Source: Flavobacterium sp. (lineage in GTDB: Bacteria; Bacteroidota; Bacteroidia; Flavobacteriales; Flavobacteriaceae). From it: a DNA stretch of 39,445 nucleotides. Position 1 is the stretch's first letter. Every line of letters starts with the position of its first letter. Below are positions 31,273 to 39,445 of the stretch, piece by piece. The translations under genes and the position numbers were made by a program. The stretch spans positions 1-39,445 of the forward strand of contig JACMPO010000008.1 of the NCBI GenBank assembly GCA_014377455.1, written 5' to 3'. The notes beneath the pieces were generated by a model. That model was not told where the DNA came from. It saw only the letters and a program-made list of their open reading frames with translations, and searched no databases.

Positions 31273-33477
31273 ATGAAAAAAATTCTAACAATCGCCTTAT
31301 TGTTTAGTTTCGCCTTGTTGGTTGCACAAAATCAAATTGCTAAAAATATTCAGGATTTAGAAAAAAACCGAACTAATTTCAAGTCATTCACTGTATTGAA
31401 TGGTTTATCAAACTCCAATGATTCCTCAATAAACAGAGTAGTTTCTAATGCTACTTTAGCCACAATAAATTTGCAAGCTGTAAATGATATTGTTTCTAAT
31501 AAGTATCAAAATATAGAAGTTATTATTCCATATAATGGTAAAAATGTCATTGTCGATTTGTACAAAGTAGAACTTTTTGCGACTGATTTTCAGATTATTA
31601 CTAATAAGAAAACAAATATTACTTATGAAAAAGGTGTTTATTATCGAGGTATTGTAAAAGGCGATTACACATCGGTAGCTAGTTTTAATTTTTTCAAAAA
31701 TGAGTGTAACGGAATAATTTCAAACGATGAATTATCCAATTTAGTTGTAGGAAAATTAACAAAAAAAAGCAACATTTCTGATTATATTATTTATGCTGAT
31801 GAAAATTTAAAAGTAGCAAGTGCATTTCAATGTGAGACCAAAGATGACGAAGTGCCAATGCAAATTGCAACTGAAAAATCAAATAATAAGAGTGCTTTAA
31901 GTGCAAAATGTGTCTCGATGTATTTTGAAATCGATTTTGATTTATTCAATGCAAATGGAAGCAACACCACAGATACTTCGAACTGGATGACCTCGGTTTT
32001 TAACAATGTACAAACGTTATATAATAATGATGCGATAACAGTTGCCTTGAAATCATTTTATATCTGGACAGATCAAGATCCTTATGAAGGTGTTGGAACA
32101 TCATCTGCAGATTATTTGTATAAATTTAATCAAGTAAGACCCGTTTTTAATGGCGATGTGGGAATGTTAATTGGTATTGATAGTGGTGGACTTGGAGGAT
32201 TAGCAGTAGGAATTAATGGTCTTTGTACTCAAAATAATTTTTGCTACGGCGATATTAATTATAGTTATGCTACTGTGCCAACTTATTCATGGACTATAGA
32301 AGTGATTACGCACGAACTTGGTCATTTACTTGGGTCGCGTCATACACACGCTTGCGTTTGGAATGGGAATAATACAGCAATCGATAATTGTGCTTCATCG
32401 GCTCAAGGTTCATCGGCTGAAGGATATTCTTGCAGAACAAATCCTTTAACAATCCCTTCGAGCACTACTAAAGGGACGATAATGAGTTATTGTCATTTAG
32501 TAAATAATGTTGGAATAAAACTCAGTAATGGTTTTGGTCCGCAACCCAAAAATGCAATTTTGTCAGCAATTAGTAATGGAACCTGTTTGAGTTCAGATTG
32601 CATTAACACTTGTATCAACACAGTTTCATCAGTATCAATATCTAATGTAACTCAAAACACAGCTTCTGTAAATTGGGTCGAATCGGGCAATTTCACTTCG
32701 TGGGAAGTTAGGGTTTATCCTTTTGGAGGCACCGGTGGCGCTTGGATTCCAGTTTCGACTAATAGTTACACCGTTTCCGGATTAAATGCTGACACGTATT
32801 ATGTTGCTCAAGTTCGACCAAGCTGTACTTCAGGTTTAACATCGTCTAACAGAAATTTAGAATTTATAACTGCTGCGCCTTATTGTAACGGTTTGCAATT
32901 TTCAGATTCTGGCGGACCATTTGCCGATTATACCAACATGGAAACTTTCGTTAGAACTATAATTCCTAATATTCCTAGTAATGCTATAGTTTTAAGTTTC
33001 ACCGATTTCTCGTTAGAGTTGGATTATGATTATTTAAATATTTACGATGGGAATTCTGTTGCTGCACCACAGCTTAGCGTGAGTCCAGGATTTACAGGAA
33101 ATAATAATCCAGGAACTTTTACATCGTCTGCGCCTGACGGTTCATTAACTGTAACTTTTTATTCAGATCAAGGCGTAGTGAGTTCCGGTTTTATAGCAAA
33201 CATTTCGTGTACACCAAACTTAAGTGTGAACAATCAAAACGGTTACATCGATTTTAGCTATTATCCAAACCCAAGTAACGGAAAATTAACAATCAATTCT
33301 AAAACGCCACTCGAAAAAGTCTCTGTTTATAATGTTGCAGGTCAACTTTTATATGAAAACACAACCAAAGAATTGATTTCAACAGTAGACATTTCTGATT
33401 TTGCCACAGGAACTTACTTCTTTAAACTTAAATTTGAAGGCGAGAAAGTGGCAAATTTTAAAGTGTTGCGATTATAA
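31273..33477 (+). CDS. Secreted reprolysin-like zinc metalloprotease with FnIII, CUB and T9SS sorting domain
   Basis: 734 residues exported through Sec (signal peptide 1-19, ending LLVAQ) and then the type IX system. After a prodomain, the catalytic domain has H347, E348, H351, G354 and H357 (HELGHLLGSRH, the metzincin zinc site) and the Met-turn around M404 in GTIMSYCH, as in M12B proteases. A fibronectin-III domain (about 445-535), a CUB domain (about 537-648, with the LDYDYLNIYDG core) and the C-terminal sorting domain (about 655-734: YYPNPSNGKLTI, ATGTYFFKL) follow. It is likely a cell-surface or released protein degrader. Confidence 0.93.
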   Translation: MKKILTIALLFSFALLVAQNQIAKNIQDLEKNRTNFKSFTVLNGLSNSNDSSINRVVSNATLATINLQAVNDIVSNKYQNIEVIIPYNGKNVIVDLYKVELFATDFQIITNKKTNITYEKGVYYRGIVKGDYTSVASFNFFKNECNGIISNDELSNLVVGKLTKKSNISDYIIYADENLKVASAFQCETKDDEVPMQIATEKSNNKSALSAKCVSMYFEIDFDLFNANGSNTTDTSNWMTSVFNNVQTLYNNDAITVALKSFYIWTDQDPYEGVGTSSADYLYKFNQVRPVFNGDVGMLIGIDSGGLGGLAVGINGLCTQNNFCYGDINYSYATVPTYSWTIEVITHELGHLLGSRHTHACVWNGNNTAIDNCASSAQGSSAEGYSCRTNPLTIPSSTTKGTIMSYCHLVNNVGIKLSNGFGPQPKNAILSAISNGTCLSSDCINTCINTVSSVSISNVTQNTASVNWVESGNFTSWEVRVYPFGGTGGAWIPVSTNSYTVSGLNADTYYVAQVRPSCTSGLTSSNRNLEFITAAPYCNGLQFSDSGGPFADYTNMETFVRTIIPNIPSNAIVLSFTDFSLELDYDYLNIYDGNSVAAPQLSVSPGFTGNNNPGTFTSSAPDGSLTVTFYSDQGVVSSGFIANISCTPNLSVNNQNGYIDFSYYPNPSNGKLTINSKTPLEKVSVYNVAGQLLYENTTKELISTVDISDFATGTYFFKLKFEGEKVANFKVLRL

Positions 33478-33794
33478 AAAACGATTGCGATTGTTTAAAA
33501 ATTTATAAATGTTAATTAAAGTTTATAACTTTTACGATCAAATTTTTCATTGTTATTAAATTCTAGTTCTAATAGCAAGAATAAAAATTGATTCAATATA
33601 TAAATTTTGATTTCATTTAATCTGATTATTCTAGATACAATGTTGGTAAAGGAGTTGTTTAATTACAAATTATTAAATTTAAATTATAACATTGCTTGCC
33701 AAGGAAAAAAATAGAAGACTTTACTTTATTGCAAAAAATTTGAACATGAAATTCAAGTTTAGTATTTAGCTAACACATGAGTTAAAATAAAACC
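33478..33794. other. Intergenic region, AT-rich, no gene seen
   Basis: About 320 bases between the metalloprotease and the terminator of the M16 genes. Short open frames here are under 20 codons with no hydrophobic or motif pattern, and no strong hairpin or repeat was seen. Confidence 0.6.
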
Positions 33795-33830
33795 AAAAGA
33801 CCGTTTCAAATTAATGAAACGGTCTTTTTT
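33795..33830. terminator. Strong bidirectional terminator
   Basis: A perfect 14-bp stem (33795-33808 and 33815-33828) has a 6-base loop, A-rich 5' and T-rich 3' ends. It mainly serves the minus-strand M16 genes, whose last stop is 23 bases away. Confidence 0.88.
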
Positions 33831-33852
33831 ATAAAACGATGAGGTTTTCTAA

Positions 33853-35907
33853 CTATTGAAAATCAGCATCCAGAACTCCTTCATTAATTTTTACATCACT
33901 TATTTTAAAAGCTAATTCCATCCCTTGATTTAAGATGATTTCAAAAGGTACTTTTACACCTTTCACGTCTTTATAATCATTATAGGTTGTGGTAACCGTA
34001 ATCTTTTTATCACCACGCTCTATAAGTTTTGAGTCACCAAGTTTTAGACCTGTAGTTACATCATAGTATAACGTAGTCTTCCCGTTTTTAATTACATAAG
34101 CGTCATTTCCGTTAAATGGTTCAATACCATCTAAAGTTACATCAGTTTTTTTAGCTAGTAAAAGTTCTTCAAAGGTGCTTGCAACTGCTCTTTTTTCAGC
34201 AAGTTCCTCAGCAGTAAAATCCTTTTTAGTTCCTTGGCTTGTGGCATATCCTCCTTTATCATTTAAAACTTGTTTTGATAATTCGCCCATTCCTTCCATC
34301 GAAACACTGCTTAAAACATTTCCTTTATTATCTCTCTTTGAGATTAAGGTTAATGGAGCTGGAGCTTGTGCAATAGTTGCAGAACCAGTAGAAAATAATG
34401 TTTTTACGCCAGCAACCGCTTTTTCTCCTCCAATAGCTTTGATATAGTTGCTCATTACCGATGCTACTGTAACTCCTGCAGGTGTTGGTTTTTTCATTTT
34501 GGGCTTGTCGGTTGGCGCACCAAATTTGTCAAAATAATAAATCGGAATTTTTAATTTTTCTAATCCTGGAATCACGTCAGATCCTTTACCTACTACCAAT
34601 ATTCTTAAGTTATCAGCTAAAATATATTTGTTTGCAACTCTAAGAATATCTTCTGGCGTAACGGCATTGATGTTTTTAATATAATTCTCATAAAAATCTG
34701 AAGGCAAACCTTCCGTTTCTATGTTTAATGCATATCGAGCTATTGTGGCTGGTTTTTCTACTTGCATCACAAATCGACCTACATATCCTGCTTTTACATT
34801 ATTCAAATCTTCGAGAGCAACTTTTTCGGTTCTAATTCGTTTTATTTCTTTTATAAATTCAACCACGGCACTATCGGTAACTGAATTTCGTACTTGGGAG
34901 TTTGCTTTGAATTTGCTTGCCATGAATTTATTAGCACCAATTCCTGATCGAGCACCATACGTCCAGCCATGTTTTTCACGTAAATTCATATTTAAATAAC
35001 TGTTAAAATCGCCACCTAAAACCTGATTAGCTAATATTACTGGGAAGAAATCAGGATCAGAAAGTTTTAAATTCACAGTGTTTATTAATGATATTTCCGA
35101 TTGAACTGCGTTTGGCATATCCACAAAATTAATTTGTGTAAACTGCACATTACTTGGATCTGAATAAGATAATCTTGGAGCAGTAGCTTTCACCCACGAT
35201 TTAAAAAGACGTTCTACCTCTTTTCTAGTTTCTTTTAATTTGATGTCGCCAATAATCACTAAGTAAGCATGTTCTGGCACAAAAAACGAATTGTAATTTG
35301 CTTTAACATCGGCAAGGGAAACATTATTAATGGTAGTTTCTGTTAAAAATTCACCCGAGGGATGGTTTTTTCCATAAGCTAATACATTTTCAACTCTACC
35401 AGCAACTGCGGTTACATTTTTCTCTTGTGTCTTGATATTTTCAAGCAGTTTTTCTTTTTCTTTATCAAATTCTTCTTGAGTAAAGTTTGGCGATAAGGCA
35501 CCTTCGGCAAGAAGTTCTAAAATTCTTTTGGAGTATTTTGAAAGTCCAGAAGCCGAAGCTCCTGATGATGAAAAATTAATATCTGCTCCCAGAAAATCAA
35601 CTTCTTCATTAAACGCATTTTTAGAAATTTTTTGAGAACCATTTCCAATTAAAGATGATGTAAGTTCGTCAACTCCTTTTTTTGTTCCTTCTGCAAAAGG
35701 GGCATTATCTATAGTTAAATTGAAGGAAACTCTAGGGAGTTTATGATTTTCTACCACTAAAACTTTTAAACCGTTTGGAAGGGAAAAAGTTTCTGGTTTG
35801 TTAATATTTATTTTTGGTGCTGGACCAGGTTTTGGTTGCGATCTATCTTGTGCTTGCATAATTACTGTTAAAAGTAAGCTTGATGCTATAATTGCTATTT
35901 TTTTCAT
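33853..35907 (-). CDS. M16-family peptidase homologue, inactive subunit with extra C-terminal domain
   Basis: 684 residues with a signal peptide (1-19, ending MQAQ). Residues about 38-450 have the two-domain M16B fold, but the zinc site is gone: where the active partner reads HFFEH, this one reads DELTS, so both His and the Glu are lost. In two-chain M16 enzymes the inactive chain completes the substrate chamber. The last about 215 residues (from VMSNYIKAIGGEKAV) are a beta-rich LolA/LolB-like domain that may bind hydrophobic ligands or lipoproteins. The gene starts 9 bases after the active-subunit gene, so the two are made together. Confidence 0.9.
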   Translation of the reverse strand: MKKIAIIASSLLLTVIMQAQDRSQPKPGPAPKININKPETFSLPNGLKVLVVENHKLPRVSFNLTIDNAPFAEGTKKGVDELTSSLIGNGSQKISKNAFNEEVDFLGADINFSSSGASASGLSKYSKRILELLAEGALSPNFTQEEFDKEKEKLLENIKTQEKNVTAVAGRVENVLAYGKNHPSGEFLTETTINNVSLADVKANYNSFFVPEHAYLVIIGDIKLKETRKEVERLFKSWVKATAPRLSYSDPSNVQFTQINFVDMPNAVQSEISLINTVNLKLSDPDFFPVILANQVLGGDFNSYLNMNLREKHGWTYGARSGIGANKFMASKFKANSQVRNSVTDSAVVEFIKEIKRIRTEKVALEDLNNVKAGYVGRFVMQVEKPATIARYALNIETEGLPSDFYENYIKNINAVTPEDILRVANKYILADNLRILVVGKGSDVIPGLEKLKIPIYYFDKFGAPTDKPKMKKPTPAGVTVASVMSNYIKAIGGEKAVAGVKTLFSTGSATIAQAPAPLTLISKRDNKGNVLSSVSMEGMGELSKQVLNDKGGYATSQGTKKDFTAEELAEKRAVASTFEELLLAKKTDVTLDGIEPFNGNDAYVIKNGKTTLYYDVTTGLKLGDSKLIERGDKKITVTTTYNDYKDVKGVKVPFEIILNQGMELAFKISDVKINEGVLDADFQ

Positions 35908-35916
35908 TTTAAAATA

Positions 35917-37275
35917 TTATTTGTTTTGAGTAGCCTTTTCACTTTCGTTCAAATCTGCTTTGTCTTTGGCAGGAACGTAGTCTAAAATTAATCGTTGGTT
36001 TGGATTAAGATATTTTTTTGCCACATCTCTTATTTCTTCTTTTGTAATAGAGCGATACATTTCTACTTCGGTATTAATTAAGTTTACATCTCCATATAAT
36101 AGATAGTAAGTTGCTAAATTGTCTGCAATACCTTCCACGCTTGAGTTACTGTTTACAAAATTATTATCGTAAATATTTTTAAGTTTTTGTAAATCTTTAT
36201 CAGATAATAATTCGGTTTGAAGTTTTACAATCTCTTCGTCTATTTCCTTCACGATTTGTGCCGAGGTTGTTTCGCCCTGAGGAATTGCATAGAGTATGTA
36301 CGTTCCATAATCTTCTTGATTGTAACTAAATGCAGCAATTTGCAAAGCCATTTTCTTTTCGTCAACTACTTTTTTGTATAAACGAGAACTTTTTCCCTCG
36401 CTTAAAATAGTCGATATTAAGTCTAAGACTCTGGCATCGCGGGTTTTCATTGATGGAGTTCTGTAAGCCGCAACGACCATTGGTTTTTGAATGTTAGCAT
36501 CTTCAAATCTTGCAGTTCGTGCTACTACAATAGGATCTTCTATAAAAGTTTTTCTTTCAATAGGGGCTCCTTTTGCTATTGGACCAAAATATTTTTGAAT
36601 CCACTCTTTAGTTTGAGTCGGATTGCTAATGTCTCCTGCAACAATCAAAACCGCATTATTAGGAATGTAAAACTTTTTATTAAAAGCCTGAAATTCCTCT
36701 AGTTTAGCGGCATCTAAATGATCCATCGAGCCAATAGTTGTCCATCTGTAAGGATGTTTTGAAAACATATTTTTCTTTACTTCTGGAATTAACTGACCGT
36801 ACGGAGAATTGTCATAACGCAATCGTTTTTCTTCTTTAACCACTTCGTTTTGGGTATCAACCCCTATTTGATTAATTACAGGATGCATCATTCGTTCGGA
36901 TTCCATCCATAATCCTAATTCTAAATTATTAGATGGGAACACTTCATAGTAATACGTTCTATCTTCGGTAGTATTGGCATTGTTAGTTCCACCATTTGAA
37001 GTCACAATTTTAAACCATTCGCCACGTTTAATATTGTCAGTACCTTCAAACAAAAGATGTTCAAAAAAGTGAGCAAAACCTGTTCGGGTTGGGTTTTCAT
37101 CTTTTGCCCCTACGTGATACATTACAGATGTAATGACTACTGGTGCCGACGGATCGTTATGCAAAATAACATGCAAACCGTTGTCTAAATTGTATTCTTC
37201 AAAAGCTACCTTTTGGGCAGAAGCTGTTCCTCCTAGCATAAGCAAAGTACTTAAAGCGATTAATGATTTTTTCAT
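35917..37275 (-). CDS. M16-family zinc peptidase, active subunit
   Basis: 452 residues with a signal peptide (1-20, ending GTASAQ), so periplasmic. The inverted zinc motif HxxEH is intact (H69, E72, H73 in FAHFFEHLLFEG) and the downstream Glu is supplied by EVVKEEKR (E148/E149). With the following gene it forms a two-chain peptidase of the mitochondrial-processing-peptidase type. Likely substrates are peptides or unfolded periplasmic proteins (family knowledge). The operon ends in a strong terminator. Confidence 0.93.
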   Translation of the reverse strand: MKKSLIALSTLLMLGGTASAQKVAFEEYNLDNGLHVILHNDPSAPVVITSVMYHVGAKDENPTRTGFAHFFEHLLFEGTDNIKRGEWFKIVTSNGGTNNANTTEDRTYYYEVFPSNNLELGLWMESERMMHPVINQIGVDTQNEVVKEEKRLRYDNSPYGQLIPEVKKNMFSKHPYRWTTIGSMDHLDAAKLEEFQAFNKKFYIPNNAVLIVAGDISNPTQTKEWIQKYFGPIAKGAPIERKTFIEDPIVVARTARFEDANIQKPMVVAAYRTPSMKTRDARVLDLISTILSEGKSSRLYKKVVDEKKMALQIAAFSYNQEDYGTYILYAIPQGETTSAQIVKEIDEEIVKLQTELLSDKDLQKLKNIYDNNFVNSNSSVEGIADNLATYYLLYGDVNLINTEVEMYRSITKEEIRDVAKKYLNPNQRLILDYVPAKDKADLNESEKATQNK

Positions 37276-37433
37276 ATAAAACTATAAATTTTAGTTGATG
37301 GCATTATTAGTGGTTTATATTTTAATAATGTTACACAAAAATAGTAATTATTATCTAATTATTTTGTAGTCCTACTTGCTGTTATTGAATTCTAAAGCCT
37401 TGATTTATACAAAAAAACTTTTTTAGTAATGCG

Positions 37434-37463
37434 TTGTGTGTATTGAAAATAGTTATATATTTG
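37434..37463 (+). promoter_or_regulatory. Promoter of the rplU-rpmA operon
   Basis: A -33 TTG (37434-37436), a 19-base spacer and an exact -7 box TATATTTG (37456-37463). The ATG follows 29 bases later. Confidence 0.75.
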
Positions 37464-37492
37464 CAAACTTAAATTTAATAAAACAATTTGTT

Positions 37493-38212
37493 ATGTATGC
37501 AATCGTAGAGATAGCAGGGCATCAATTTAAAGTAAGCAAAGACTTGAAGGTTTATGTTCACCGTTTGACAAATGAAGAAGGTTCAAAAGTATCTTTTGAC
37601 AAAGTTCTTCTACTAGACGACAGTGGAGTAATCACTTTAGGCGCCCCAGCTATAGAAGGTGCTTCAGTAGAAGCCAAAGTGTTACAACACTTAAAAGGTG
37701 ATAAAGTAATTATCTTCAAAAAGAAAAGAAGAAAAGGTTACAAAAAAAGAAATGGTCACCGCCAGTATTTAACGCAAATTCTTATTGAAGGAATTAGCGC
37801 AACAGGTGTTAAAAAAGCAACTCCAGCGGCTAAAAAAGAAGAAGCTCCAAAAGCAGAAAAAGAAGAAGCTACAAAAGCAGAAAAAGCTCCAAAAGCAGAA
37901 AAACTTGTAGAAGCAGTTGAAGAAAAAGCTCCTAAGGCTCCAAAAGCTCCTAAAAAAGTAGATGATTTAGCATTTATCGAAGGTATTGGACCGAAAGCAG
38001 CAGAAGCTTTGGTACTTGCAGGTATTGATACATTTGTAAAATTAGCTGGTGCCACTGTTGAGGAAGTTAATATAATATTAGATGCATCGACTTCTAAGAT
38101 TCAACATTTAGATCCAACAACATGGGCGCAACAAGCACAACTTGCAGCAGATGGTAAAATGGACGAATTAAAAAAATTACAAGATGAATTAAACGGCGGT
38201 AAAGCAGTTTAA
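37493..38212 (+). CDS. rplU: 50S ribosomal protein L21 with C-terminal helix-hairpin-helix extension
   Basis: Residues 1-103 are ordinary L21 (MYAIVEIAGHQFKVSKD at the start, then FKKKRRKGYKKRNGHRQ, the 23S-rRNA contact loop). The protein then continues for about 135 residues. First comes a low-complexity linker built from Ala, Lys, Pro and Glu (KAEK and KAPK units). A folded domain follows: DDLAFIEGIGPKAAEALVLAGIDTF is a helix-hairpin-helix, followed by an alpha-helical end (DPTTWAQQAQLAADGKMDE). Similar tails on L21 occur in flavobacteria; their role is not known to me. The ATG at 37493 is chosen because the frame upstream runs through the promoter. Confidence 0.95.
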   Translation: MYAIVEIAGHQFKVSKDLKVYVHRLTNEEGSKVSFDKVLLLDDSGVITLGAPAIEGASVEAKVLQHLKGDKVIIFKKKRRKGYKKRNGHRQYLTQILIEGISATGVKKATPAAKKEEAPKAEKEEATKAEKAPKAEKLVEAVEEKAPKAPKAPKKVDDLAFIEGIGPKAAEALVLAGIDTFVKLAGATVEEVNIILDASTSKIQHLDPTTWAQQAQLAADGKMDELKKLQDELNGGKAV

Positions 38213-38243
38213 TTTTATTATTAACTTATAAAACTTAAACATC

Positions 38244-38504
38244 ATGGCTCACAAGAAAGGTGTCGGTAGTTCCAAAAATGGTAGAGAATCACATTCAAAA
38301 CGTTTAGGCGTTAAAATTTATGGTGGTCAAGCTGCAATTGCTGGAAATATCATTGTAAGACAAAGAGGTTCTAATCACAATCCAGGCGAAAACGTTTACA
38401 TGGGTAAAGATCATACTTTACATGCAAGAGTTGACGGTGTTGTGAAGTTTCAAAAGAAAGCAAACGATAAGTCATTTGTTTCTATTATTCCGTTTGAAGC
38501 ATAA
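38244..38504 (+). CDS. rpmA: 50S ribosomal protein L27
   Basis: 86 residues. The N-terminus [16 protein letters not shown] reaches towards the peptidyl-transferase centre, followed by [22 protein letters not shown] and [17 protein letters not shown]. No N-terminal cleavable extension of the Firmicutes type is present. It lies 31 bases after rplU, the usual L21-L27 pair, and is closed by a terminator. Confidence 0.98.
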   Translation: MAHKKGVGSSKNGRESHSKRLGVKIYGGQAAIAGNIIVRQRGSNHNPGENVYMGKDHTLHARVDGVVKFQKKANDKSFVSIIPFEA

Positions 38505-38523
38505 TCTATAAAAATTTAAAAGC

Positions 38524-38553
38524 AAACCCGATTAGTGATAATCGGGTTTTTTT
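38524..38553 (+). terminator. Rho-independent terminator of rplU-rpmA
   Basis: A perfect 11-bp stem aaacccgatta/taatcgggttt with loop gtga is followed by a run of T. Confidence 0.92.
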
Positions 38554-38624
38554 GTGATGATGATGGCGCATAAAAAATCTCAATAACTACTAGCTATTGA
38601 GATTTAAAATTTAGAATTCCTAAA

Positions 38625-39245
38625 CTATTGTACTCTACTCACTGGCTCGCTCCAAGCACCGTTACCCGATGAGTTTACCCCTCTAAAACGATAAAAATAG
38701 CGGGTTCCCTTTTTTACTTCATCATCTACAAATACTTTTTTGTTGGTAATTTTAAAATGGTTCATTTTTCCTTCATCAATATTTGTTATTGCAGGGTCAT
38801 CGCCTTCGGCTTTTTGCCATTCATAGGTAGTAGCATTTGCCACTACATCACGCTCAATAATAAAGCCCACACCGTCAGTATCGTCTTTGATGCTTTTTAC
38901 TACACCCTTTTCAGGTTTTGGCTTTGATGTTGCCCCCGTTTTTTTAGGAGCAATACCATAATCAGACAACTTTGGCAAATCGTCGCTGTGCAAACCACTT
39001 GCTAATTTGTCAATTTGCAAAACACGTTGCTCTTTTGCCATCACAACTTTTTTTCCCTGAGCAATAAGTTGCGACAACTGGTGCTCGGTTTCCTCAATTT
39101 GAGTATTGATTAGTTCGATGTCGGCAACATCTTGGTCTAAAATAGCTGCGGTAACAGGCATGTTTGCCCATAATGCGCTATTTTTTACAATTCCTGCGCG
39201 TCTGCTTTTAATCAAATCCTCTACGGTACTAAAATACTTTTTCAT
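38625..39245 (-). CDS. Fibronectin-III-like protein of unknown function
   Basis: Protein of 206 residues (209 if the ATG at 39254 is used). The N-terminal part (about 1-75) is helical with a coiled-coil-like segment (DVADIELINTQIEETEHQL). A Lys/Pro linker follows (KKTGATSKPKPEKG). The last about 95 residues resemble a fibronectin-III fold (TYEWQKAEGDD, KKGTRYFYRFRGVNSSG, GAWSEPVS). No signal peptide is visible, odd for an FnIII protein. By eye the gene is richer in G and C than its neighbours, and 22-bp repeats lie upstream of its start. Both features suggest a horizontally moved gene; this is inference. Confidence 0.75.
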   Translation of the reverse strand: MKKYFSTVEDLIKSRRAGIVKNSALWANMPVTAAILDQDVADIELINTQIEETEHQLSQLIAQGKKVVMAKEQRVLQIDKLASGLHSDDLPKLSDYGIAPKKTGATSKPKPEKGVVKSIKDDTDGVGFIIERDVVANATTYEWQKAEGDDPAITNIDEGKMNHFKITNKKVFVDDEVKKGTRYFYRFRGVNSSGNGAWSEPVSRVQ

Positions 39246-39364
39246 TTGATACATGTATTTAATTGATACTAAAACTCCTTTAACTACAAAGGGGTAATTA
39301 CTGTTTCATAGTGCCTGATTTAAAATTAATTATTACTTGTTTGTCATTTAAAATTGAATATACG

Positions 39365-39445
39365 CTATGCCAACATAGGGTATTTGCCATGCCAACCTAG
39401 GCTACTCGTTATGCCAACATAGGGTAGTTGCGATGCCAACATAGG
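39365..39445. repeat. 22-bp tandem repeat, four copies, running off the window
   Basis: The core atgccaacatagg recurs at 39367, 39389 (one mismatch), 39411 and 39433, exactly 22 bases apart. The first copy forms a perfect palindrome ctatg-ccaa-catag, the others partial ones. The array is upstream of the FnIII-like gene and may continue beyond the end. Confidence 0.88.

Noticed and set aside
37436..37492. Longer L21 starting at 37436.
   Set aside because: The extension covers the -7 box of the operon promoter, and L21 starts at MYAIVEIAG in the family.
39365..39445. CRISPR-like array at the right end.
   Set aside because: The repeated core is about 13 bases with 9-base gaps, far too short for CRISPR repeats and spacers, and no cas gene is near.

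Overview
The window looks like chromosomal DNA of a Flavobacteriaceae bacterium, most likely Flavobacterium or a close relative. It is AT-rich. Several genes are preceded by the Bacteroidota -7 promoter box TAnnTTTG rather than a Shine-Dalgarno-based context. Secreted proteins have signal peptides ending in A-Q, and one protease carries a type IX secretion (T9SS) C-terminal sorting domain. The ileS / DksA-like / lspA order and the L21 with a helix-hairpin-helix tail also fit flavobacteria. No tRNA, rRNA, CRISPR array or transposase gene was recognised.

Layout. 1-3.9 kb: 3' part of ileS, a DksA/TraR-like protein and lspA. 3.9-5.5 kb, minus strand: 5-formyl-THF cyclo-ligase and an AstE/aspartoacylase-type zinc hydrolase. 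5.5-11.3 kb: uvrC, a PlpD-like patatin/beta-barrel protein and an APC amino-acid permease. 11.5-14.4 kb: hmgA and hpd, two consecutive steps of tyrosine/phenylalanine breakdown through homogentisate. The whole hmgA-hpd gap is filled by a decayed four-helix-bundle (23S intervening-sequence protein family) gene with octamer repeat tracts on both sides. 14.5-16.8 kb: two tiny membrane proteins and a secreted protein of unknown function. 16.8-19.3 kb, minus strand: HD phosphohydrolase, acyl-ACP desaturase and PlsC-type acyltransferase. 19.4-24.4 kb: acyltransferase 3, recA, a small lipoprotein, an ECF sigma factor and a protein combining an inner-membrane helix with a predicted beta-barrel. 24.5-28.2 kb: second PlsC-like protein, trpS, histone-deacetylase-family hydrolase, small secreted protein and a tail-less SSB. 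28.4-31.2 kb: GNAT-nitrilase fusion, two small proteins (one with a zinc ribbon) and YraN. 31.3-37.3 kb: T9SS-exported reprolysin-like protease, then an M16 pair (active plus inactive subunit) on the minus strand. 37.4-38.5 kb: rplU (extended) and rpmA. 38.6 kb to the end: a fibronectin-III-like protein whose upstream DNA holds a 22-bp tandem repeat running off the window.

How the genes relate. Most are housekeeping: translation (ileS, trpS, rplU, rpmA), lipoprotein maturation (lspA), DNA repair (uvrC, recA, ssb) and membrane lipid synthesis (desaturase, two PlsC). hmgA and hpd form a catabolic pair. The sigma factor and the barrel-bearing protein overlap by 4 bp and probably form a signalling unit. 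A recurring theme is short tandem arrays of different unit length (7, 8, 10 and 22 bp) placed directly upstream of start codons or promoters. These, the octamer-flanked pseudogene and the sigma/trans-envelope protein are the most unusual things here.
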